Source: UBA1724 sp963611685
GTDB lineage: Bacteria > Verrucomicrobiota > Lentisphaeria > Oligosphaerales > Oligosphaeraceae
Length of the DNA stretch: 48,550 nt
NCBI GenBank assembly: GCA_963611685.1
Contig: CAVDSU010000004.1
Coordinates: forward strand, 1 to 48,550
Direction: 5' to 3'
Shown here in pieces: positions 41,146 through 48,550 of the stretch (the stretch's first letter is position 1; each line of letters begins with the position of its first letter). A program made the position numbers and the translations under genes. The notes under the pieces were generated by a model, which saw nothing but the letters and a program-made list of their open reading frames with translations, did no database searches and had not been told where the DNA came from.

Positions 41146-44100
41146 ATGACACGGGAAATCAATTTCAGCAATATCCATATCTCCCTCCAGGAGTTCCAGA
41201 AGCTCTCGCAGGGCGACTACAATGCCGGCGAGGTGAAGCTCGCCAGCGAGACTCGCCTGGCGAAGATCAACAACCACGTCCACCGCCTCCGCGCCAACAA
41301 CCAGACCCTCTCCCATGAGGAAATCCTGGCCATCAAGGACGCGTTCGTCCGCGCCCTCTCCGACAGCGGCGTGCAGCAGAAGGAGCTCAGCCGCGTGCGA
41401 CAGGAGCTCGGGCTCTCCCCCGACTGCCCCGCCGACAAGGACCTGTCGCACCGGAGCCTGAAGCCCCTCTCCCGACAGCAAATCCGACAGATCCTGGACC
41501 GCAATGCACAGGCCATCAACCAGTCCGCCGGAAAGACCATCGTGCGCACCTCGGAACAGCTCTATGCGGGGCGTTCCGACGCCAAGGCCGCGCAAGTGGA
41601 CCAGAAGCGCTCCCTGGCCGCAGACGCCACCGAGGCCCGCCGCGCCCTCACCGAAAACCAGCTACTCTCCCTCTACCAGAAGACCCTCGCCGGAGACACC
41701 GATTTCCTCCCCGCGCAGGAACGCCCGCAGGCGCTCCAGTTCGCAAAGGCGCAGCGGGCCGCCATCCTCCAGAACGCCCGCAACAACCCCTCCGCAAACA
41801 AGCCCTGCACCCTCGTCTTCCAGACCGACACCGGCGCCGGAATCACCCTCTCCGCCGGAGTCTCCGAGGCCGACGCCGTCCGACGACTGGACGAACAGAT
41901 CCTCCGACTCGCATACCACCCCGCGCCCTCCCAACAGGACCAGGCACTCCTGGACCAATACCTCGCCGTCGGCGAAAACGCCCCGCGCGCCGAGCGCGAG
42001 GAGGCCCGCAAGGACTGGGCACTCCAGCTGCCCGGCACCCCCAAAAACGGGAAGCTGATCCGCACCGCCGTGGTCTCCTTCCTGCAGCAGCACGGCATCC
42101 AGGACCACAAGACCCTCGCCATCGTCAACTCGAAGTCCGCGGCACTGGCCAGCAACCTGCTCCAGACGCTCTCCATGACCTTCCGAAACTTCTACGGACA
42201 GGCATTCCTGGACCAGCGCCCCGCATTGGACAACATTCTCCACCTCGGCGGAAACGAGGAGATCCCCCTCAACGAACAGGCATTCCTGCCGGGATTCTCC
42301 CCCGCCGACAAAAATGCGCTCGTCGCCGGAATCCTGACCTCCAGCGACCCCGAAAGGACCATCCCCTTCGAATTCGAACAGATGGCCGCCGAGTGCAAAA
42401 ACACCGCCGCAAGACACTTCGGAGAGGCATTCGTCAACACCAATGACGCCGTCCACGGCTTCGCTGACGACAATGCCGTCCGAGAATTCTGCGACGCGGA
42501 GACCGCCGCCGGCCGCGAGGTGACCGCCGAAAACCTCCGCGACGCCTTCCTCGTCAGCGGGCTGAAAAACACCGCCCAGAAGTTCCTCCAGACGGAACTC
42601 GCGAAGCTCCTCCCGCAGGACGCCAACAACGCCAACACCTCCGCACGCCTCGCAAAGACCCTGGCTTCCGCACATCCGGGACTCCTCCAGGAGCTCATCG
42701 ACGCCGGATCCCCCACCGCCGCACACGCCGTCCTGGGACGCCTGGATACCGAAATGCGCGAGATGGCGCTGCGCGGCGCCACCGTGGACTCCCTGCGCGG
42801 CGCACCCCTCCGACAGATGATTTGCGACGGCATCGCCAAGGGACTCGGACTCTCCGAACTCGCCCTCCGAAACACCGGCGACGCCTTCGCCGCACAGGCC
42901 GACGAAATCCTCGCCGCACTCTCGGACGACATCCTCAGCGGCGCCAATGGCGCAAAGGACCTGGAGCAGATCCGCGGCGCCTTCCAGGAAAAGGCCACCG
43001 AGGCCGCCCACCAGCGCCTGGAACTCCTAGAGAAGGCCGACAGCCTCCAGCTGCCCGCACGCCAGACCGACGCCATCAAGGCCATCCTCCTGGGCGCCGA
43101 CTCCGTCCGGGACATCGACCTGGATGCCCTCGCTACACAGGCACGACTCCTGAATCTCTCCGCCATCGCAGACGCACTCGCCACCGAAGACGCCCCGGAC
43201 AAGTCCGCCGTCTACGCCGCCATGGGCGCACTGGGACAGGCGCTCAACGCCAATCCCGCCAACCCCGCCAACGCACAGCTCCTGGTGCAGCTCGCCACCA
43301 CACAGGCCCCCGAGCTCGCCGAAAAGCTGGACGCCTTCCTGGCACGCGCCGACGTCGACGCCGACCTCGCCGCCGCACGCAAAAATCCCGCTAGCCCCGC
43401 CGCAGCCGCACTGCCCTTCCTCGGCGCCGTCGACAGCTCCGCAAAACAGCGCGCCGGCATCCTCGAGAGCCTGGGCACCTCCTACCTTCCGCCCCTCTAC
43501 ACGAAGGCACTCCTGGATGCCATCGACCAGGCAGGACTGGAAAAACTGACCATTTTCGACAAGTCCGCGCTCTTCGCCCCCGGCACCGAACTCGGACAGA
43601 TGCTGCGGGAGGCCGCGCTCTCCCTGGACCCCACCACACCACTGCTGCCCTCGCACCTCACTGGCCTGGCCGCCAAAATCCTGGCGTCCGTCGACAAGGC
43701 GCCCATCCTGGCGCGCAACGACGCATACCTGGCATTCCGCGGCACCGTGGAGGCCCCCGCGCTCCGCGCCGGATACCACAAGCGCGAGATCTCCTCGCTC
43801 TGCGACGCCTTCCGACTCTACCAGCAGGCCACGCACTGCACCGACACGCAGGCGCTGCACGCCGTCCTGGACCAGGCAAGCCCCGCACGGCGACTCTACA
43901 GCTACGGCGGACGCTTCCATGCCTCACCAGAGAATTTCGCAAAGGGACTGGCGCTCCTGGAAAAATTCCCGGAGTGGTACAGGACCACTGCCGACGCAAT
44001 CCACCAAAAGGACCCCGTCACGGGGAAGGGGGAACGCTTCCCCGCCAACCCCTCCCCCACCGTCATCAACGGCGAAGGGAGCTTCTTCCTGCAACGCGCC

Positions 44101-45207
44101 GCCGGCGCCTACGAACGCTTCCTCTTCCAGGAAATCGCCGTCAACGACGCACTCTCCCTGGATCCCCAAGACCCCGAGGATGCCTTCGGCATGCAGAACA
44201 ACCCCGCCATGCGCTTCGTGGGACGCGGATACACCAGCTCCTGCACCGACACCATCGCACAGGTGCCCCCGAAACTCCGGCGCATCCTCTACCGCACACT
44301 GGATCTCCTGCTGCCCCTCCAAAACACCCCCGAGGACGCCAGAAAGACCAGCTTTAACAGCGACGCCGCACTCTTCGTCGGACGAACCCTGGCGCACCTG
44401 GACGAAATCCGGCAAATGCAGGACTCCGGCACCTTCACGCGCGAAGACTTCCTGAACCGCTTCTACAGCGAAGTCCCGGAGGCCACCTTCAAGTCCACGC
44501 GGGAAATGTTCACTTGGTACACCAACGAATTCACGGAGAACCTCCTGGCCACGAAATTCAACGGCGACTTCTCCAAGCTGGTCAGCCTCTCCACCACCAT
44601 GACCTCCTCCGGCTGCACCGTCGCCGAGGGCGTCGACGCCGTCCTCCAAAATCGACGCCTCCCCAGCGCGCCATACGTCGCAAGCGCCACCGGCAAGCTG
44701 GAAGACATGGACGGCACGCCACAGGGTGGGCGCACACAGGCCGTCATGGACCTGATACGCCCCACCAGCCCCACGCGAATCAGCGACGGGCAAGCACTCC
44801 TCCCCGAGGCAAGCAAGGCATTCGTCGCGCGCTTCTCCGACGGGACCATCCTGCGCACTCGCCACAACGGCGACACGAAGGACACCACCGCCTCCGCAAA
44901 CACCATCGCCACCAAGGTGGAAGAATTCGTGGGGCGCATCCACCCAGAACAGCTCTCCGCCGTCCTCTTCGGACTGTCGCAGTCCGGCGCCGCCTGCCTT
45001 CAGAACAGCCTGTCGTCCTACGACATCAAGATCGACGAACACGCCGCGCTCGTCTACGACCTCTCCCGCGACGAGGGCACCGGCGCCATCACCATCCGAT
45101 ACTCGCAGCCCGAGGGCTTCCCCCTGAAATTCCACTGGGAGACGCAGGTCACCCTCAACGGCACCTCGCTCACTACCCCACTGGTCGTCGAGCCTCTCGA
45201 AAAATAA
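41146..45207 (+). CDS. Giant predicted T3SS effector, paralogue B
   Basis: A 1353-residue full-length paralogue of the preceding giant protein. The N-terminal module is again clear (LQEFQKLSQGDYNAGEVKL, KINNHVHRLRAN, LSRQQIRQILDRNA), and the coding DNA is nearly identical over short stretches there. The rest is helical, with the conserved zones GMQNNPAMRFVGRGYTSS near 1020, FYSEVPEATFKSTREMFTWYTNEF near 1105-1130 and the C-terminal FVARFSDGTILRTRHNGD and HPEQLSAVLFGLSQSG. No known catalytic motif found. A duplication followed by divergence is evident. The ribosome site is weak. Export is inferred from the shared module and promoter. Confidence 0.72.
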   Translation: MTREINFSNIHISLQEFQKLSQGDYNAGEVKLASETRLAKINNHVHRLRANNQTLSHEEILAIKDAFVRALSDSGVQQKELSRVRQELGLSPDCPADKDLSHRSLKPLSRQQIRQILDRNAQAINQSAGKTIVRTSEQLYAGRSDAKAAQVDQKRSLAADATEARRALTENQLLSLYQKTLAGDTDFLPAQERPQALQFAKAQRAAILQNARNNPSANKPCTLVFQTDTGAGITLSAGVSEADAVRRLDEQILRLAYHPAPSQQDQALLDQYLAVGENAPRAEREEARKDWALQLPGTPKNGKLIRTAVVSFLQQHGIQDHKTLAIVNSKSAALASNLLQTLSMTFRNFYGQAFLDQRPALDNILHLGGNEEIPLNEQAFLPGFSPADKNALVAGILTSSDPERTIPFEFEQMAAECKNTAARHFGEAFVNTNDAVHGFADDNAVREFCDAETAAGREVTAENLRDAFLVSGLKNTAQKFLQTELAKLLPQDANNANTSARLAKTLASAHPGLLQELIDAGSPTAAHAVLGRLDTEMREMALRGATVDSLRGAPLRQMICDGIAKGLGLSELALRNTGDAFAAQADEILAALSDDILSGANGAKDLEQIRGAFQEKATEAAHQRLELLEKADSLQLPARQTDAIKAILLGADSVRDIDLDALATQARLLNLSAIADALATEDAPDKSAVYAAMGALGQALNANPANPANAQLLVQLATTQAPELAEKLDAFLARADVDADLAAARKNPASPAAAALPFLGAVDSSAKQRAGILESLGTSYLPPLYTKALLDAIDQAGLEKLTIFDKSALFAPGTELGQMLREAALSLDPTTPLLPSHLTGLAAKILASVDKAPILARNDAYLAFRGTVEAPALRAGYHKREISSLCDAFRLYQQATHCTDTQALHAVLDQASPARRLYSYGGRFHASPENFAKGLALLEKFPEWYRTTADAIHQKDPVTGKGERFPANPSPTVINGEGSFFLQRAAGAYERFLFQEIAVNDALSLDPQDPEDAFGMQNNPAMRFVGRGYTSSCTDTIAQVPPKLRRILYRTLDLLLPLQNTPEDARKTSFNSDAALFVGRTLAHLDEIRQMQDSGTFTREDFLNRFYSEVPEATFKSTREMFTWYTNEFTENLLATKFNGDFSKLVSLSTTMTSSGCTVAEGVDAVLQNRRLPSAPYVASATGKLEDMDGTPQGGRTQAVMDLIRPTSPTRISDGQALLPEASKAFVARFSDGTILRTRHNGDTKDTTASANTIATKVEEFVGRIHPEQLSAVLFGLSQSGAACLQNSLSSYDIKIDEHAALVYDLSRDEGTGAITIRYSQPEGFPLKFHWETQVTLNGTSLTTPLVVEPLEK

Positions 45208-45260
45208 GCCCCCCACCCTAGCCGGCAACCCACGCCGACGACCCAAAACAGAGCCCCATC

Positions 45261-45554
45261 ATGAAAATCGACAAATCCCTCGCCGACGGCGTCCTGACCC
45301 TGAAAGTCCAGGGACGGCTCGACACCAATACCTCCCCCGAACTCGCCGAGGCCATGTCCCTCGACGGCGTCAAGGAGGTCGTCTTCGACTTCACAGACCT
45401 GGAATACATCTCCTCCGCAGGACTCCGAATCCTCATGGCCACCCAGAAGGCCATGATGGCCGCCGGCGGGAAAATGACCGTCGCACACCCTAACGCCATG
45501 GTGAAGGGCGTCTTCGACATGACCGGCATGAGCTCGATCTTCCATATCCTCTAG
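45261..45554 (+). CDS. STAS-domain anti-sigma factor antagonist
   Basis: A 97-residue single STAS domain of the SpoIIAA/RsbV type: TLKVQGRLDTNTSPEL, then VVFDFTDLEYISSAGLRIL, where one Ser in SSAG (about residues 54-55) is the usual phosphorylation site. The phosphorylated form is inactive; the dephosphorylated form binds an RsbW-type kinase and frees its target. The next gene codes for both a SpoIIE-type phosphatase and an RsbW-like domain, so these two form a complete switch. Confidence 0.92.
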   Translation: MKIDKSLADGVLTLKVQGRLDTNTSPELAEAMSLDGVKEVVFDFTDLEYISSAGLRILMATQKAMMAAGGKMTVAHPNAMVKGVFDMTGMSSIFHIL

Positions 45555-45566
45555 CAAATCCAAAGG

Positions 45567-47684
45567 ATGAAAAGACGGGCAGTCATCTACGCCGTGGCGC
45601 TGGCGCTCTACGCCGCCATCCTGGCAGTCACCTGGGGCATCGGCACCCGCGACGCAAAGGCGAAGACGGAGGCGCAGCTGGGATTCGCCATCCTGGACTT
45701 CTATTCCTCCGTCGAAGGAGCCATCGACGCCGTGCTCTGGCACTGCGCCAGGGACATCGCAAAGGGCCTCGGCACCGCAAGACTCTGCGACCAGGAGGAG
45801 CTCGAGGCGCTGGCGACGAAATACGACGTGGACGAAGTCAATGTCGTCAACCGGAACGGCGTCATCCTCTCCTCCAACGACCCCGTCTGCCTCCAGGTGA
45901 AAATGGGTGAGAACCCCGTCACCGCACCCTTCCTGGCGCTCGTCGACAAGCAAAAGCCCCTCGTGTCCCAGCCCTTCCGACCCCATGCGCACAACCCCGA
46001 CGTCCGCTCAAAATACCTGGGGGTGCCCTTCCCCGACGGAAACGGCTTCGTGGAGCTGGGCCTCAACGAACAGCGACTGGCACACATGCTCCCCGCCATC
46101 CTGCGATGCATCTTCGACCAGTGGATCGTCGGACGCACCGGATTCTATCTCTGCGCAGACCTGCGCACCGGGAAGCTCCTCTCCAATCCCGCCAGACACC
46201 GCGACGAGGCACGATACCTCGTCGAAACCGGATACGACACACAGGCGGCCGCACCCTACGAACAGTCCACCCGCCGAAGCGACAAGGAACTCAGCAACGC
46301 CCTCGAGACCGGCGACCACGCAAACGAGACCTTCCGACAGACGCTCTTCGGAGAAAAATGCAGCTGCCGCGCATTCCTCTTCGGCGGACACCGCTTCGTG
46401 GTCGCCGTCCCCGACCAGGAATACTTCGGCATCCGAAACAAGAACGCCGCCGTGCTGGGGGCGCTCCTCTTCGTCGTCCTGGGGGCATTCACCATCCTGC
46501 TCGACCGGATCTCCTGCGCACACGACGCCATACAGGCATTCTACGCCGCACAGGATGAGCAGCGCGCCAAGGACATGAAGGTCGCCGCCACCATCCAGGA
46601 GTCCGAGCTGCCTCTGCCCATCCCCGAAAACCCCTGCTTCGCACTGGACGCCAAAATGCAGGCCGCCCGCGACGTCGGCGGAGACTTCTACGACTACTTC
46701 ATGCTCGACGACACGCACCTCGCGTTCCTGGTGGCCGACGTCTCCGGAAAGGGCATCACCGCCGCTCTCTACATGATGAACGCAAAGACGCTCCTCAAGG
46801 ACACGCTCCTGAGACTCCGCGACCCCGCTACCGCACTCACACGCGCCAACGCCGAACTCTGCCAGAACAACGCCGCCGAGATGTTCCTCACCGCGTGGGT
46901 CGGAGTCCTGGACCTGGAAACCGGAGTGGTCTCCTACGCAAATGCCGGACACAACCCGCCCGTGCACCTTCCCGACACTTTCTTCGCCACCGAAAAGTCC
47001 GGTCCCGTCCTGGCATTCCTGGACTCCGTCCAATACAAGCCACTCACCCTGACGCTGGAACCCGGCGACTCGCTCTTCCTCTACACCGACGGCGTCACCG
47101 AGGCAGCCGACACCAAAAACGAACTCTTCGGCGAAGAACGCCTCGCCGCAGCCCTGAAGGCCGCAAAGACCACCAGCAACTCGCCCTCCGCCATCAACTC
47201 CGTCGTGCGAATGGTCCTCAGCGCATTCGTCGAGGGGACCCCGCAGGCCGACGACATCACGCTGCTCACCGTCCGCTATCTCGCGCCCCCCGACAAGCAC
47301 ACGCGCTCTTTCAAGCCCACCCAAGACGGCATCGCACAGGCCTCCGATTTCCTCGACGAAGAGCTCCACGCACTGCCCCCCGAAAAGAATGCCGCACTCC
47401 ATGTGATCCTGGACGAGCTGGCCTCCAATGTCGTCCGACACGCCCACGCCTCACACTTCACCCTGAGCCTGAAGGAAGACCCCCATACCCACGGCGTTGA
47501 ACTCACCCTGGCGGACGACGGAACCCCCTTCAACCCCCTCGCACAACCCGAACCCGATACCTCACTGCCCGCCGAAGAACGACCCATCGGCGGACTCGGC
47601 ATCCTGATGGTCCGAAAAATGGCCTCCCAAATATCCTACCATCGCACCGAAAACCAAAATATCCTGGTCGTGAAAGTGGCGTAA
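45567..47684 (+). CDS. Membrane SpoIIE-type phosphatase fused to an RsbW-like ATPase domain
   Basis: The 705-residue protein has membrane segments at about residues 6-24 and 294-314 enclosing a periplasmic sensor of about 270 residues, which may be Cache-like (VNVVNRNGVILSSNDP, KYLGVPFPDGNGFVELGL). After a short linker, a PP2C/SpoIIE domain spans about 350-575 with metal-binding motifs DVGGDFYDY (369), VADVSGKG, NAGHNPP, DGVTEA (about 508) and ADDITLL (about 563). The C-terminal part (about 590-705) is a HATPase domain: LDELASNVVRHAH, LADDGTPFNP and GGLGILMV (about 675). It probably reads an external signal and controls the STAS protein by dephosphorylation and perhaps phosphorylation. Confidence 0.92.
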   Translation: MKRRAVIYAVALALYAAILAVTWGIGTRDAKAKTEAQLGFAILDFYSSVEGAIDAVLWHCARDIAKGLGTARLCDQEELEALATKYDVDEVNVVNRNGVILSSNDPVCLQVKMGENPVTAPFLALVDKQKPLVSQPFRPHAHNPDVRSKYLGVPFPDGNGFVELGLNEQRLAHMLPAILRCIFDQWIVGRTGFYLCADLRTGKLLSNPARHRDEARYLVETGYDTQAAAPYEQSTRRSDKELSNALETGDHANETFRQTLFGEKCSCRAFLFGGHRFVVAVPDQEYFGIRNKNAAVLGALLFVVLGAFTILLDRISCAHDAIQAFYAAQDEQRAKDMKVAATIQESELPLPIPENPCFALDAKMQAARDVGGDFYDYFMLDDTHLAFLVADVSGKGITAALYMMNAKTLLKDTLLRLRDPATALTRANAELCQNNAAEMFLTAWVGVLDLETGVVSYANAGHNPPVHLPDTFFATEKSGPVLAFLDSVQYKPLTLTLEPGDSLFLYTDGVTEAADTKNELFGEERLAAALKAAKTTSNSPSAINSVVRMVLSAFVEGTPQADDITLLTVRYLAPPDKHTRSFKPTQDGIAQASDFLDEELHALPPEKNAALHVILDELASNVVRHAHASHFTLSLKEDPHTHGVELTLADDGTPFNPLAQPEPDTSLPAEERPIGGLGILMVRKMASQISYHRTENQNILVVKVA

Positions 47685-47760
47685 AACCCATCACTCGCAC
47701 GCGCACGCACACGCACGACGGCCTCACCCGCCGCATTATATTCTCCCGCGCACACAAGCG
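47685..47760. other. Short simple-sequence spacer
   Basis: After the last gene comes a CAC/CGC-rich simple sequence (about 47696-47716) and a string GCATTATATTCTC (about 47734-47746) that is identical to one at 5079-5091 in the ssrA-T3SS spacer. On the minus strand it reads GAGAATATAATGC and may be a promoter -10 element. No gene seen. Confidence 0.4.
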
Positions 47761-48263
47761 CCTGTGCGCCGGCGCAATTAAGTACCTAGTAGAAGAGTGG
47801 CTAGTGGCTAGCCTGCAAGGTGCCGCAGGCGCCCTTCCGCCTGTGCGCCGGCGCCCGCCCGGCACAATTAAGTGCCTAGTAGAAGAGTGGCTAGTGGCTA
47901 GCCTGCAAGGTGCCGCAGGCGCCCTTCCGCCTGTGCGCCGGCGCCCGCCCGGCACAATTAAGTGCCTAGTAGAAGAGTGGCTAGTGGCTAGCCTGCAAGG
48001 TGCCGCAGGCGCCCTTCCGCCTGTGCGCCGGCGCCCGCCCGGCACAATTAAGTGCCTAGTAGAAGAGTGGCTAGTGGCTAGCCTGCAAGGTGCCGCAGGC
48101 GCCCTTCCGCCTGTGCGCCGGCGCCCGCCCGGCACAATTAAGTGCCTAGTAGAAGAGTGGCTAGTGGCTAGCCTGCAAGGTGCCGCAGGCGCCCTTCCGC
48201 CTGTGCGCCGGCGCCCGCCCGGCACAATTAAGTGCCTAGTAGAAGAGTGGCTAGTGGCTAGCC
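47761..48263. repeat. 90-bp tandem repeat array
   Basis: Five nearly identical copies of a segment starting TGCCGCAGGCGCCCTTCCGC begin at 47821, 47911, 48001, 48091 and 48181, and six copies of AGTAGAAGAGTGGCTAGTGG at the same 90-base period. The first unit lacks an 11-base piece (CCCGCCCGGCA) and has one substitution; the last ends in the palindrome GTGGCTAGCCAC. Because 90 is a multiple of three, long open frames appear on both strands, but none has a start context or composition of a gene. The copies are direct and without unique spacers, so this is not a CRISPR array. Confidence 0.95.
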
Positions 48264-48285
48264 ACTGGTGCCTAGCCACTAATTC

Positions 48286-48328
48286 GCGGGGGTCCGGGGG
48301 CGGCAGCCCTCCGTCCTTTGGAGATCTT
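48286..48328. repeat. Second copy of the intergenic repeat at 4083
   Basis: The segment matches 4083-4127 with a few changes and one identical 22-base core (48307-48328, ending TTTGGAGATCTT). The two copies lie in non-coding spacers at opposite ends of the window, so this is a dispersed element of the genome. Confidence 0.7.
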
Positions 48329-48332
48329 TTAC

Positions 48333-48360
48333 CGCCTGCAAAGGCGCTTTTTCCTTTTTT
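48333..48360 (+). terminator. Intrinsic terminator
   Basis: Stem CGCCT (48333-48337) with AGGCG (48342-48346), loop GCAA, followed by CTTTTTCCTTTTTT. The T-rich tail makes it a good plus-strand terminator. It lies 650 bases after the last gene, beyond the 90-bp array, so it may end read-through from the phosphatase gene or a short RNA from the array. Confidence 0.6.
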
Positions 48361-48550
48361 CTTTTGCGGGCGCACTCTGGCGCACGCTTGGCGCACGCGC
48401 CGGTAGATTCCGGCGCGGGGTTTCGCCCCGCGAAACCCTGGCCTAACTTCCTCCTTCCTCCTTTTTTCTTTTGCGGGCGCACTCTGGCGCACGCTTGGCG
48501 CACGCGCCGGTAGATTCCGGCGCGGGGTTTCGCCCCGCGAAACCCTGGCC
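48361..48550. repeat. 107-bp tandem double-hairpin repeat, copies 2 and 3
   Basis: The unit starting CTTTTGCGGGCGCACTCTGG at 48361 begins again at 48468, and the second copy runs off the window. Each unit folds into CGCGCCGG / CCGGCGCG around TAGATT and then GGGTTTCG / CGAAACCC around CCCCG, followed by CCTGGCC; the full unit ends with a pyrimidine-rich tract before the next begins. The core recurs at 36708. No gene is seen in this stretch. Confidence 0.88.

Noticed and set aside
47761..48263. CRISPR array
   Set aside because: The whole 90-bp unit is repeated, with no unique spacers, and no cas genes are present in the window.
47530..48492. Repeat proteins on either strand over the 90-bp array
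   Set aside because: The period is divisible by three, so any frame without a stop in one unit stays open. No start site with a ribosome site, and the repeat is bounded by non-coding repeats.

Overview
The window is a GC-rich bacterial chromosome segment dominated by a complete non-flagellar type III secretion system (T3SS), all on the plus strand from about 5.3 to 47.7 kb. The gene order combines features of the Ysc family (sctW, a SycN-like chaperone, sctX, then sctV; a YscY-like protein) with the chlamydial order sctD, yscE-like, sctF, yscG-like, later sctL-N-O-P-Q. High GC, the tmRNA tag and this order fit a member of the Planctomycetes-Verrucomicrobia-Chlamydiae group, perhaps Lentisphaerota, Kiritimatiellota or Verrucomicrobiota. 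That placement is inference; no taxonomic marker was tested.

Left flank (1-5.0 kb): the end of an AT-rich foreign-looking gene, an AbiEi/AbiEii toxin-antitoxin pair on the minus strand, a membrane-anchored alpha/beta hydrolase, a small GIY-YIG gene broken by one missing base, and the tmRNA gene ssrA with its terminator on the minus strand.

Secreted-protein block (5.3-12.9 kb): a small unknown gene, a coiled-coil secreted-protein candidate, a SycD/LcrH-type TPR chaperone, a large hydrophobic translocator (SctE-like), a SctB-like translocator enlarged by a coiled coil, four tandem paralogues of about 190-200 residues, and a CesT-type chaperone. Apparatus block (12.9-31.4 kb): sctC, an AIM24-like gene, sctW, a chaperone, sctX, sctV, sctD, needle chaperones around sctF, sctI, sctJ, sctY, sctK, sctL, sctN, sctO, sctP, sctQ, sctR, sctS, sctT, sctU, mostly overlapping by a few bases, ending in an ECF sigma factor gene.

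Effector-candidate block (31.4-45.2 kb): a 91-residue unknown protein and three giant proteins (1425, 1349 and 1353 residues) that share an N-terminal module of about 120 residues. The first contains an ABC1/UbiB/AarF-type kinase domain and is followed by a CesT-type chaperone. Regulation (45.3-47.7 kb): a STAS anti-anti-sigma protein and a membrane SpoIIE phosphatase fused to an RsbW-like ATPase. The right end is non-coding: a 90-bp tandem array, a terminator and 107-bp repeats with double hairpins.

The main new proposal is a regulon. A motif GTAAC or GAAAC, 15-16 bases, then GTGTA stands upstream of five genes, all predicted secreted proteins (near 5651, 7065, 31428, 36826 and 41063). It has the shape of an ECF sigma promoter, and the cluster encodes one ECF sigma factor at the end of the apparatus operon. 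I infer that this sigma factor switches on translocators and giant effectors, possibly under the partner-switching pair at the right end.
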